Assembly: GCA_023853785.1 (NCBI GenBank) | Contig: JAJIRX010000668.1 | Location: forward strand, 186,001-250,000 | DNA from: Psilocybe azurescens | Taxonomy: Eukaryota; Basidiomycota; Agaricomycetes; Agaricales; Agrocybaceae | Reading direction: 5' to 3' | DNA length: 64,000 nt | Shown: positions 12,018-23,403 of the stretch, piece by piece | Position numbering within the stretch: position 1 is the stretch's first letter | Layout: the number at the start of each line of letters is the position of its first letter | Notes under the pieces: model-generated | The model's input: only the letters and a program-made list of their open reading frames with translations | What the model was told of the DNA's origin: nothing | Database searches by the model: none | Position numbers and translations under genes: made by a program

Positions 12018-12473
12018 TCAATTTCGCGGGCAGGTACATTTGTCTTCTTCCTTGACTGCTTGCATGACCTGAAATAAAGATCCATCATCAGATCAAGGCG
12101 GAATACGTCAAGGAACTCGACAAGGCAATGCCCGTCTGCATCCCGAGTAGCGCCCTCATATTGACATATGCCAGAGCGCATGGTGATGCAGTGGGGTGAT
12201 GGAAAAAGAGGGCACAAACGCACCGCTTCGACGTGTTGGCCGCAACCCTGTCATCAAAAAAGAAAAAGAGGGTTCAATATGAGTTCTTCTGTAACCCGCA
12301 GTCATCCAGAGATGTGAAAATAGCTAAGGAGCTTATATCCGATGCGGCAACTCTACCACGGACAATGTCTCTATATTCCTAAGAAATTTACTTACCGCCC
12401 AGGTAACCTTCCCACATTTCGGGCATTTCACTTGGCGGCATGCATCTACGGGGGCACTGACTTCGGCTAACAT
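12018..12473 (-). CDS. 50-residue cysteine-motif (putative zinc-ribbon) protein
   Basis: Three exons (12396-12473, 12224-12247, 12018-12068) give exactly 50 residues. The protein reads KCPKCGKVTW, then AGCGQHVEAVMQAV, and ends DKCTCPRN. The middle exon is only 24 nt. CPxCGK, GCGxHVE and CTCPR are shared by a widespread family of tiny fungal and bacterial proteins whose function is not known to me. The paired cysteines suggest metal binding. Splice sites are canonical on both introns and all three joins keep frame, which is the main support for a protein this small. It lies upstream of the kinase on the same strand, 187 bp from the kinase start. Nothing links their functions. Confidence 0.75.
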
Positions 12474-14029
12474 GGTTAAAATGATTGATACTGGAGTCAT
12501 AACCGTGAGTTAATAGAAGCAGCTATAGGGAATTGATCATCCAGACTTACGTTGATTTGTAGGAGTTACTGTCGCTGTTGTAGTTGCAATTGCGTTCAAC
12601 TGTCTTGCCTCTCCTCTTTTATAACTTCAAAAACTTTGCTGATAAAGAGGGTCGTGACGTGCTTCATAAGTAAACGTGACTTATAGTACCCAGGTTAGCC
12701 TATGAATAAATCAAATTCAATTCCAATTTCCCCAACTTTGGAAAACATACCACATTTGTTCAAGAAACGCTTTATTTACGACCAACAATGCGCATGCTGT
12801 AAAGCTCAACCTGGGATAGTTTCTGGTCTTACGATTGGTTAGTATATTTATCTCTGTAACCAGATAACCCTCAAGCAATAATTGCACTCAGTAGACGCGA
12901 GGGCGGCGGACCTAGTAACATCTTCCGTCCAATGGTCTAGTCATGACTCAAAGAAAGCAATGAAATGACTGAAATGTGATCGGCCATAAATTCGTCAAGA
13001 AAGACAACTACATGCTGAAACAACGCACCAAGTTCTCTTGTAGACATGTCTGTCAGGAAGATAAGATTATGAAAGGTCTACTTGTAAATGTAGCTAAAAA
13101 TAGGCTTACGTTCAGGAGGGCCTAAGCGTGTACTAAATACATACACTGGCACTGCAATGACCTTTGATTACTCTGGCATTATTGGCAGCGCCTGACAAGT
13201 TCTCTGTCTAGACGGCTATAACTCAAATTAGATTGAAATCTCTTACCGCGAGTCGAACCACTGTTCACACATGCTATTACGGAGTAACATTGGCCACATT
13301 AGCCTCAAGAGTGTGTAATATACTCTCTAAATCTCGCAGAGAAACCTTTTACTGACCTACGTACGATACATTGTCGCCAACCATTGTTTGAGACACAGGC
13401 GATTCTCTGCATGCAGGCCGATAAAGCTTATGAACACAGTATTTAAAGTCTTCATCAAACTCCTGTAGATGAGCCAGTAGTTTGGTAGAATAGATCATTT
13501 ACTGCTTGCACTGAGTGGCTAGTTCGGCCAAATGATTCCAGAAGTTAAATTGAAGGTGATTATCAAACTATGTCTCCTATGGGAATAACTAAACAGGACT
13601 TCTGAGCGCCGCTGGCCCTCTTCTAAACCTCTAAATAACTGACCCCAAAATTCGGTTAGGTACTTCACTTATTCGATACAGAATGAAAATTCCAGGTGAT
13701 CGTCTTCCAAGAAAGAGTCCCGGCGTCAGTGTACGAGGTCGACAATTGATGCGCCGTCGCTTTTTTCGCACATTTTTTGAGTCAACGCAGGCGTTGTACT
13801 GCCACGGCCCGATATATTCAGAGGCATATCCAGCATGAGATTTATTTAACCGTACAAGAGATCTAGATAGCACACACATACAGATATCTGATACATATAT
13901 GTATCTATCGCATATTCAAATTTGACTCGACTCATAGGGGGTAAACCAGACTCCAGGTTCTCGCCCCCCACCCATATATCTGTAACTTAATAAAAAAACA
14001 GTGAAAAATCCGTCCCTCCAACAAAAACC
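12474..14029. other. Gene-poor interval
   Basis: About 1.5 kb with no open frame showing protein features. AT-rich and without obvious repeats by eye. It probably includes the 3' end of the aminotransferase transcript and the promoter of the cysteine-motif gene. Confidence 0.4.
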
Positions 14030-15997
14030 TTAAAAACTTAAATCAGAACCGCGAGGCGCGGCGCGCGCGTCAAGAATAGTGTCCCGAAGACGCTGGATTG
14101 CCTTGTCCACGTCTTCCTCCCCTATCAGGCTGAATGACGCCCTGACATATGGAGTTGCCCTCCCATTCGGAAGGAAGACTGTTCCAGGAAGCGCGAGGAC
14201 TCCCTTTTGAACGCCTGAGTTTTGATGATAGCCTCTGAATCGCCGCTACCTGCATCTGCATTGTCACTCAGTCGCAGCTTGAACCTGTTGGTGAGCAAAT
14301 AGATGTAAGTATAGAGATAGAACAGGAACAGGAAGAAGCGATGAATGAGATCATAATCACCAGAAGAACATCCCGGCTTCTGGAGTGCTCCATTCGGCTA
14401 AGCCAGCAAGGTGCTTGTTCATCGCCCTCTCGAAGACGTCCCTCTTCGCGGCGTAGAAAGCGGAGACACGCTCGGTGTGAATTTTAAACCCTTCGTAGCC
14501 CCATGAATCAAGCAATTTAAAGACAATCGCTTGTGTGAGAGAAGAAGTCTGCAAATTGGATGTCGCGGTCTGGCATCATCATCCGGAAATATATTTTTAA
14601 GCGGGGACAGGAAAAAAATGAAGAGCTTTATTAGCACAACATGAGAAAGTCGGCATCAGCTCTCGGACATACATGTTGGTCTATTGCATTGAGGAGTGCG
14701 TCCGGGCCTGATGCAAAGCCGATGCGTATGCCGGCAGATAGAATCTTCGACAGACTATCAAATCGGAGAACGCGGCCGACCTCTGGCTCCTCCAGCTCCA
14801 AAGCAAAATAGGATGGGTATCTCGGCGCCTTGCCGTAGTAGAGGTAGAAGTAAGGATCATCTGTCGTTTGTCGTTACATGCGTGGGTTAATATGAGGCGG
14901 GGATTGACGGGACAGGACCGCCGGCTTACCTTCTAAGATGATAAAGTTGTGTTCTCTAGCCAGTTTAAGAACCTCTTTGCGTCTCTCCAGAGTGGCTGTC
15001 ATCCCAGTTGGGTTGCACCCATACTAAGCAGGTTAGAAACGATGAGCAAAATCATGATACAGCTGACGATGTCAAGATTACTGATAGATACCGGCACTGT
15101 ATATAAAACTTTGGGCTTGGTGTTCCCTCAGGCCATTGTTCTAGAATCTTTCGCAGAGAAGATGACTGTATTCCTTGGGAGTCAGTGTCCACTTCTACAA
15201 GAGTCGAAAACGGCCTTAATAAGATAAAGGGTATTTTGAAATAACGATTACCCACCAATCTGATTGCAGTGTAAGCTGTGGAACATTGGAATAACACCGC
15301 TGTGCAATAAGAGTTCAGCGATCTGGAAATACAACGAACTGCACAGAAGTGTGCTCACGCATATACGGGAGATTCGACCAAAACAGAATCTCCAGGATTA
15401 ACCATCGCAGCAACCGCCTGGTAATATACATAAAGCAGTCCATTCGTTAATGAGAGAACCTAGAACTGATGGAAAAAATACAGACTTTGTAAATCAAATC
15501 CTGAGACCCCGAACCAATTGATATTCTCCAGCCTTCATCGACTTTCCGTCCATGGTTACGTTCCTGCAAGCCGTGAAGCCAATCGAGAAGCGATTTGAGA
15601 CCGGTAGTGTCGCCGTACTGCAGTCCTTGAGCGAGTTCATCCCCCGAGATGTTGAGCGTGGTTTCCTCGCCCGGATTGAAGGGTGACCGCGTGTTGAAGC
15701 TCAGAGACGTGAACGGGAATGTAGACGCGTTTGGCTTTCCAGCCAGGAGCGAGATCAAACCCGGGGTTTTCTCCAGCGGGAACAAGCTACGTACTGCGTG
15801 CGCGCGTGATATTAGATCAATATACGGGGATAGATTATTGTGGACCCACTTGCGCTCGGCTTCCTTTCTTTGGCAAGGTTGGAAAGGAAATCGCTGTAAA
15901 ATCCATCGGGCAAGCGTTTGATCTAATGAACATGTTTAGATTTGAAGGCCTGGAGCATCGTTGTATGCGTGATATATGGTTTGACTGACCGCGTCAT
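14030..15997 (-). CDS. PLP-dependent aminotransferase, Aro8/kynurenine-aminoadipate type
   Basis: Spliced exons give FYSDFLSNLAKERKPSA/IRSLFPLEKTPG, then LISLLAGKPN, GLQYGDTTGL, SIGSGSQDLIYK, NPGDSVLVESPVYA, YGCNPTG, DDPYFYLYYG, the pyridoxal-phosphate lysine in FDSLSKILSAGIRIGF, and C-terminal GEEDVDKAIQRLRD. This is fold-type I class I/II, closest to fungal aromatic and 2-aminoadipate/kynurenine aminotransferases, which move amino groups between aromatic or aminoadipate substrates and 2-oxoglutarate. At least seven introns occur. One single-base loss is inferred at 14202-14208, where AFKR must shift frame to continue as GVLALPGTVFLPNG. The first exon is uncertain: ATG at 15997 or 16015 needs a weak donor. 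Exact substrate cannot be decided from sequence. Confidence 0.8.
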
Positions 15998-16589
15998 GAC
16001 GGATCGAGGTACCATTTGTATCAGATGTCTATTGATGGGTTCAAGCAGTGATCAAAACAAAAAGTGGAACAGCTGATGTGAGAGGCGTACGGCTGCCATT
16101 GAAATTCGGTATGTTGAAAAGAGAGTAAAGATATGACAGTGAATGATATATCAATGATAGGGTGCAGTCTTTAAAAGCAATACAAAATACAACCGCCGTT
16201 GAAGAGATGTGAGTCACAGAAAAGTCGCTAAGTGATAAGGCGTCAATATTTGTCAATGAACCGCTTATTGGTAGGTTACCGGTTATGATGTCATTGCTTA
16301 TAAAACTTACTTTCCAAGCCACCTTGGCCGGATAATGAGGCGAGCGCTCAGTGCTGCAGCTAACAAGGATCACCTAGAAGAAGTATGACAGCCATATCAG
16401 CTTGATAATAGAAATTCATCCCTTGGTTTGTACAGCGCATACTTCTCAAATAATTACTAATGTTTTGTAACTCAAAATAGCTTTCTCTGCATCATGATAC
16501 AGGGCTCTTGCAGGGCTCTATCACTGCTCTAATCCATTCATCCAAGTAAAGAGAATTGTGCCCATGACACTATTTTTGGGTCTCGTCCG

Positions 16590-16610
16590 GACCACCGCCT
16601 TTATATAGAG
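16590..16610 (-). promoter_or_regulatory. TATA-like element in the aminotransferase upstream region
   Basis: The reverse strand reads CTATATAAAGGCGG here, about 600 bp upstream of the aminotransferase start. It could mark a promoter with a spliced 5' leader, or be unrelated. No coding region was found between it and 16015. Confidence 0.2.
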
Positions 16611-16755
16611 GCTCTACAATCCGTTATGGGCGGAAAGGTTTTAATTGCCGGACAGATTTCTTCGGAGGGTTTAGCTGGTAGAGATACCATTGGAATGACT
16701 CAATCGTGGGTCTGCTGTTACCTGTAAAGGACTCAGATCTATGCAGGAACGTTCA

Positions 16756-17647
16756 GGGCCTGTTCGGCTGCACCATCTCGCGGATGGTAACTATACACGA
16801 TCTCCTTATTTAGTAACTCGCGACTTGATTAGATAATGTGACCAATTTGTGACCGCATGAATGAAATGTGCAGATTTTGTGTCTCGTCCTTTGTTACCTT
16901 GTATTTCTGGCTTTTTTTCTGGATCTTTTTCATCTCCATACCATCCAAATTCTCTGGGAGTGTACTCACTGGTCAAAGACTGATAAAACCTTCCAATACC
17001 ATTGGCCAGCATCGAGAGACACAGAGAAGGTAACGCTCTGTAGAATAGATACCACTGAACTACTTATTATAACCATCTCTTTTGGTCACAAGTGACAGAC
17101 CCCTTGAAGTGAAGAGTTTTTAAATATGTCACAGTCACAGAGATGGTTGAAGAGTTGGTAAAGGGCGAATCAAAAAAGGTTTAAAATTCAAATAAATCAT
17201 TAAAAAAATACAAAAAGTGTCTAATTTAACCTGTACTATTTTTTGCCCCAATTCCTGAAAGCCTCTCATTCATCAAGAACATTTTTGAACATTTTGGGTT
17301 CAATGCTGTGGAGAGTTGATAGTGATGTGCTGGATCTGACCTGGGCCAAAATAAAGTCAAGGCAGCTAGGGCTTGAAGAAATGAAGAGGTGTTAGAAATA
17401 GGTCACACTCCAGACCCCATGAATACATGGTCATAGTTGTACAGTAAAGTGCTTAACACAAGTCTTTGGTGATATATGAGACCCCTACAAGGCTGGAGAG
17501 GCATTGCAACAGCGTGTGTAGGTAGAGAGTAGATATTGATTTCAATGTCACTCAAAGTCACAGATATTATCTAATCAAGTCGCGAGTTACTAAATATAGA
17601 GATCATACATAGTTACCATCCGCGAGATGGTGCAGCCGAACAGGCCC
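16756..17647. mobile_element. Non-autonomous DNA transposon (MITE-like) with about 82-bp terminal inverted repeats
   Basis: The left end begins GGGCCTGTTCGGCTGCACCA and the right end is its reverse complement. Similarity continues for about 82 bp (16756-16837 and 17566-17647) with few mismatches. Both outer flanks carry TCA (16753-16755 and 17648-17650), a probable 3-bp target duplication. The GGGCCTGTT terminus with a 3-bp duplication recalls PIF/Harbinger-Tourist elements, though their usual target is TWA. hAT elements can have similar ends but would duplicate 8 bp, which is not seen. The 728-bp interior has no transposase frame; it is AT-rich with several short GTCAC/GTGAC motifs. It is therefore non-autonomous. 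Confidence 0.8.
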
Positions 17648-19379
17648 TCAAGAAATATCAGAAATACCAAGCTCTCATACTCGCGCAACACACTGAGATA
17701 CTTGATTTAATATGAAGGCATTCCATTTCTTTCCACACCTTGCACCCTTACAGGCCTGTTTTAAGAGACTTTGAGATACTTCGGGTGCCTTAGAAGCGAC
17801 TTTCAATTAAGGCAGGGTCGCTTCCTACGGGATAAAACGCTAGAGAGCAATGAACAATGGATAACTGTGGCCCCCGTAGACCGTATGTGTATGGCCAACA
17901 GGTCTCTTCTAGATTTCCGCCGTACCTCTGGGTCCACTGGCAAAAATGAGGGGAAGACTATTTTTAAACTGATCCACTCTATATGCGAAATGTATAAACT
18001 GGGGATGAAGTTCCTAGGTACACCAATAGTTGGATCAAGCAATATCATAATAGCTATAGCTGCAAAGCAAAAGGCTAGATGGGCATCCAAAGCATCAGAT
18101 GAAGGGCAATATATCCGGTTCATTATAATCTTCATATCAGCCATCTATCAGAATCTTTCTTTACATTCTAATTCGCCAGTCTCCATCTGCTGAAAATAAA
18201 ATCCTAATGGAGACATCTGCAATGAAGATGGACATATGTATATATATCACACTGATTTATAATAGAAATTTCTCTCCCAGATAATGGGTTGTAATTTCTC
18301 TTGTCAAACAATATGAAATGAGTGGGTAATGGATAATGAAATGTCACATTGGTCCCCTAAATTCTATGAGAGCTCGGTGCCGTACGACTAGACGTTTATG
18401 AATTACGAGAAGGAGACAGCTAACTAGTCTAAGTATAGAGGAAGAAAGCTTCCTCTCAAGCTGAGAGGTGTCTTCCTTTCACATCAAATCCACTGATTGT
18501 GCCCATTCAAGTCTACCCGGTCTTACACTGACCTAAGCCTAGAGGCTCTCGTTCTCCATTTGACGCTGCAGAGCATGGTTTCGAAAGCATGAAAGGTATA
18601 CTCAGAATTATGTGTACTAGTACCCTCTCGCCTCTTGGTGCTCTAGGTCGCTAATGCTGGACCAAGCGACTAACTAAACCGTGGTTGTGCGCATCTCGTT
18701 GGCATCTCGAGTTCAATGGGGGATCTGCTACATATTAAGGTTCAATGCCAACGGCCCAAACACAGCAGCTTGTCACTTCTTTCGATGTAATAAACCGGTA
18801 TACACTTGGATTTTCAAAATTACTGACAAATGATGATTACTTGCAAAGGCCGGAGGCGCCTAAATGGAGACCCAAACTTGGCAGTTTATTTGTTTAATGT
18901 ATCAAAACCAAGCAGCACCAAGCAAGCGTCAAATACCGCTTTCATGGAGGCAAATGCGAGAGTTCTGGCGCGAAGCGATAAAGCGAAAGGCAACCAGTAC
19001 ATCGTTCGAAACCTGTGTTTATATAGGCCCGAAGAATTCAGTTTCAGCCCGAAACCTTTTAGTCTGGAAATATAAAATCGGTTTGAGCTCACGATGACGC
19101 AGGGTCTGGTGGCTTTAGTTATTTAAAAATTTCTTCGCACTCGAAGTCCTTTGGGTCGCTATTCATTGGGTTATAGTAAATATACATTTAAAGTCAAGCA
19201 AATACTACTTATTACTGATGATGTTTTCAACTTGTACCACTACTGCAGTCGTTACAATCCTTTCTCATCGTTCATCCAATGTTCAACAATATCATTGTCA
19301 CGAGTTGGTTGTAGAATGACTGCGATGGGAAAACGGGCCGTCTTCGGGCCGTCACTGAGTTCTACTTATACGAAGGTAG
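17648..19379. other. Gene-poor interval
   Basis: Several open frames of 60-140 codons exist but none shows a domain, composition or splice pattern that supports coding. I see no further inverted or direct repeats here. Confidence 0.4.
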
Positions 19380-20003
19380 TCAGTCTGAATCGGAGGGGTC
19401 TGATTGTAAATCAGGTGTTGAATCAGGAAGGTTGATATCTACGGCAGGGTCGATCAACCGAGATATCCAAGTCTGTATTGTTTCAATGCCGTTTCGAATG
19501 TAAAGGGCGCCTATATATGTGTGAAAGTATCTGCGCATTTCCTGGCAATTCAGGCGTTAACTTGAGCGAAGGGGGATGAGCGTGCCAACGTTTCGAAGTT
19601 TACCTGTGGATCTTGCAAAATTCGAACATTGTCAGGAGAGATGCGCAGTTTTTCCTTAAGACCATAGGATTTGAGCCATGCATCCAAGTTACTATCTGTT
19701 ATTATTTCTGCTTCGCTCATCTGTTACAACCGATGTCAGATCTTCAATGTGAAAAGGCCAGTTGACAATCACCCCCATATCACGCGCACTTTTCAGCGGT
19801 TTAACAGAAAAAAGATGGTAAGTGACTACCAGGTCAAGCACTTTAGATCCCAAATTTGCAAGACGTTCGGTATCACCATAATCGCCATTCATGGGTGCGC
19901 CACTGTATCGCAGTGAGTGGTGAGTGTAGACATCGAGCATAAGGTCGAGATCGCCTTCAATCTTGGGAAGAGGGGGTAGACCGTCCTGACCTAGAGTAGA
20001 CAT
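19380..20003 (-). CDS. RNase III-fold protein with altered active site
   Basis: Three exons (19773-20003, 19604-19720, 19380-19541) give exactly 169 residues with no frame damage. Order: LPPLPKIEGDLDLMLDVYTH, HHSLRYSGAP, YGDTERLANLGSKVLDLVVT, NLDAWLKSYGLKEKLR, then RRYFHTYIGALYIRNG. The layout matches a single RNase III domain: leading helix, signature helix, and the closing helix with its acidic-site equivalent. The canonical signature has Glu and Asp in RLEFLGDxVL; here the segment is RLANLGSKVL, so both are replaced (Ala and Ser). The closing helix has YIGALY instead of a catalytic E-A-xxG-A block. It probably does not cut RNA and may bind double-stranded RNA or act as a partner, like pseudo-RNase III proteins of mitochondrial ribosomes. 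That role is inference. Confidence 0.75.
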
Positions 20004-20050
20004 GGTAGTGGGAATTAAGAGGCTTATGCTGCTGTGTACAAACCGCAGGC

Positions 20051-20060
20051 TTTATATAGA
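20051..20060 (-). promoter_or_regulatory. TATA box upstream of the RNase III-fold gene
   Basis: The reverse strand reads CTATATAAAG about 50 bp upstream of the start codon at 20003. The spacing implies a very short leader. Confidence 0.4.
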
Positions 20061-21238
20061 GAAAAGTGGCACTGGCTCGAGCGTGGCCGAATCCAATCAT
20101 CCACTGGTTCAGCCTGCGTGGGAAGAATGAAAGGACTTCTATTAATACTTGACGATCGATAAGAGGACAAGCGCTTAAATCCCCGAATGCCTTTAAAAAG
20201 TGTAAAACACTCGTAAATTAAAATAATACACAAAGCATATGCCTAGAGCGAGCTCGGTAGAAGCACAAAATAAGCTTTTCAGAGTGAACTAAATGGGAAT
20301 CAATTATCAGATAAGATAAGATTGTACGCGTGAATTAAATTGAAATTCAGACTCGAGTTAAACGATCACGTGAGAGTAACTTGCAATAAGGGCGTTGACA
20401 ATGAAAGGGCGAGGATATAGTTTCTCAAATTGTTCTTCACTTCATCCATTGCTGACAGGCACCCAGCCTGACGAGGTGGCCTCGTCGGGCTCATTCACCA
20501 AGGACATTCAACCCTCTCGCCAATAATCATATGCTCTGGTCTTCAAAGTTCAAAATCCACGCATCCTCGTTTAGGCCAATAGCGACATCGCAAGGTTGGT
20601 GGATTTCGCGACAAGGACTTTCGACAAGATAGAGAGTATACACGAAATGCGCTCGGGGTATACACCGACACCTGGTTCAAAGAAAGCAACCTCAAACCCA
20701 TTAATATCAGGGAAATACCTCGATGTGCCTACAGAAAGGTTGTACTTGGTTTACTTTGCCGGGTTAGCTGACCCATACTCAATGGATGATGAACCCATCA
20801 TCGTTTAATTCTATTATAGTCCATCAAGGTTTTAGACTTTGTGTGGTCGCTGGCAGCATCTGAAGGCCGTCCGAAGATTTCAATCACGAATACGCGCAAT
20901 AAAAATAGCATTTAAGGAGTCAATGCTCAAACTTCAGGTTTTCGACGGTTGAGGGCTGATTTTAGTTTGAGAATCGAGTTTCCTCTTTTCCTTAACATCA
21001 TGGTACGGCAATGAGATCATTCACGTCTCCTCGATCATGATCATTAAGGAGAGATAAGAACCTACCAATTTCTCCGCTCAGGTCTGCTGACGGTGTCTGA
21101 ATTGGCAGAATACCTAGCAGTCACATGGGTGGCAAGTCTCTGGAATTGAACCGGAAGATTTGCGGGCCATTATTGTCTACTTCTTGACCCATCTCTTTCT
21201 TCAGTCTACAGCTTATCGTCTACCAGGGATCCCCTATC
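20061..21238. other. Interval with an unassigned forward open frame
   Basis: A 71-codon frame at 20596-20808 (central ISGKYLDVPTERLYLVYFAG) has a fairly protein-like composition, but no start context, splice partners or family could be recognised. It may be a gene relic. The remaining sequence up to the galactokinase start has pyrimidine tracts typical of a fungal promoter (21175-21210). Confidence 0.25.
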
Positions 21239-23403
21239 ATGATTGCTGAACAACCTATACCAATCTATACGACGTTAGCTGATGTATTTGGCAGTCTAGA
21301 AGCGTCTTTGTCACATGCGACGAGATGGAACAACTTGGCTGAACAATTTGAGAAGAGATTCGGGCGGAAGCCCACGTACATCGCGAGAGCACCTGGACGT
21401 GTGAAGTACGTGCAGTTGTATACATTTGATCAGGGAATGCCAATGACGGGATCAAACAATTCAGCTTGATCGGTGCGCATATATTTCGAGTTGAAGCCAG
21501 ATTGATATTCATTAGACGCCTTCGGATCAAGGCGAACATATCGATTATGCATTGTTCGGTGTTTTGCCAGCCGCCGTGGAGCCAGATATTTTGATTGCCT
21601 GTGCTCCACGACCTGTTCCGCAGGGGCAACAAAAAATGAAATCGAACATGCACCAGGAAGCGTCGTGGCAGAGAATTTACACTCGAAATACACTCGCCAG
21701 GTCTTCGCCCCAGCTGTCAAAGCCCCTCAGGAGGTTAACGAGCAAGCTGCCCATGTGGAATCCTGGCACCTTGATATAAACACCAAAGAACTTCGATGGG
21801 AAAGCTACGTTAAAGCTGGATACTATGTGAGTTCCGGGAGAAGCGGCAATTGCTATCCTTACTTATGAGCAGGGTGTGTTAAACCATCACTTTTCTTCTG
21901 GGAGGAACGAAGAGCCCGTCCCGGTTGACCTGTTGGTAACTGGCTCCGTCCCTGCTGGTTCTGGCCTTTCGTCAAGTGCTGCAATGGTTGTTGCGAGTAC
22001 GCTGGCCTTCTTGGCCGTGAACGGAAAGGTATCTAAGATATTTCACTTAACAATTTCTGACCGGATCCTTACCTCGACGATCTTGTTAATTAGTTAGATA
22101 CTGGTGGTGATGGTATTTCGGGGATTCCTAGTAAGGGAGATCTTGTACGAATAGCCATGGAGAACGAGAAAAGAGTTGGTGAGTTTTCATTTAGATCATT
22201 CGAACGCAAAAACATCAATAATAGAGTAGGTGTTAACAGCGGAGGGTAAGCGTAACTCCTTTAATTTGACAGCCCTGTCTCATATGATTTCTAAAGCATG
22301 GATCAAGCGGCTTCAGTGATGTCCGATCCCTCTTCAGCCTTGTACATCACTTTCTATCCTACGTTGCATGCTACGGCTGTACCGCTTCCTGGTCGTGCAG
22401 TGTTCGTAATCGCCAACTCTCTCGTGGTTTCCGATAAAGCACTCAGCGCGAAGCGAGGATATAACCTCCGGGTTGTGGAGACTTTAGTAGGAGCTCGAAT
22501 TTTGGCCAATCTCTAGGCCTCAAGATCGAGGCCAAAGATAGGATAACTCTCCGAGAAGTCGCTGGCAAATTCACAGGTGAAAAGTATGGTGAGGACATGG
22601 GACCCGACGGTCTGGAAAATGCTCTAGCCGAGTTAGAACACAAGCTGGAGGTATTGAAACCGAACAAAGTAGTTGATGGTCAGCTTGGAGTGACCATGGA
22701 TGAAATGATCAAGATGAGTGGACTATCGAAAGATCTTTTTGACGAGGTGTATCTGTCTTGGGTTGATAGTGAGTCAGCCCCGTTCATCTACCTCGGACAC
22801 ATGATAATCCCCATTTAACATAATAACCTTGTGCCTTTTTCACAGTTGAAGCTACGTATTTCCAATTGTACAAACGTGCTAAGCACGTTTTCTCCGGAGG
22901 CCCGAAGGGTTCTGCAGTTCAGGCGCACCTGCTTGGAGGCAGCCGCATCTTCTGATGCGAACGACACGTTCTATATCGAAAGCCTCGGTCGGCTAATGAA
23001 TGATTCTCAGACAAGCTGCTCCAAATCATTCGAATGCTCATGTCCCGAGCTAGACGAGCTTACCCGCCTAGCTAGGGAAGCCGGCGCATATGGCAGCAGA
23101 CTTACAGGTACCTTCCCTGCAGTTTGCCCCACGAACTTATTTTTTGATGGTTCTTCCGTCAAACCAGGAGCAGGATGGGGAGGGTGCACCGTTTCTCTCG
23201 TACCAGAGGATAGGGTGGACCAATTCATACAGAAGATCAAGCATACCTATCCTCCTTATAAGCATTTGGAAGGTGATGCGCTGAAGGAAGCTATATTCGC
23301 CACTAAGCCTGGAAATGGTGCCTGCGGTGAGTTTATCCTTCCATTTTGTTCTACGTAAATTTCTAATTTTATGTTATCTACAGTGTTCAAAGTGGAGGAC
23401 TAA
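21239..23403 (+). CDS. GAL1: Galactokinase (GHMP kinase), with inferred frame breaks
   Basis: Exons 21239-21405, 21465-21472, 21532-21826, 21873-22028, 22094-22178, 22230-22245, 22297-22768, 22846-23107, 23168-23326 and 23384-23403 rebuild a galactokinase that phosphorylates galactose at C1 in the Leloir pathway. Motif 1 (APGRVN/LIG/EHIDY) is split over three exons by an 8-nt microexon. Motif 2 is PAGSGLSSSAAM, followed by VGVNSGGMDQAASVM, which uses a 16-nt microexon. Motif 3 is SRLTG/AGWGGCTVSL. The N-terminal RWNNLAEQFEKRFGRKP is also typical. Three frame breaks are inferred: a missing A at 21631-21636, one base missing near 22510-22513 (ILANL to GLKIEA), and an opposite-sign shift at 22889-22896. 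Either the assembly has errors or the gene is recently inactivated. Confidence 0.85.

Noticed and set aside
16806..17095. Open frames inside the inverted-repeat element as a possible transposase
   Set aside because: Under 80 codons, overlapping on both strands, and no DDE or other transposase motif; the element is taken as non-autonomous.
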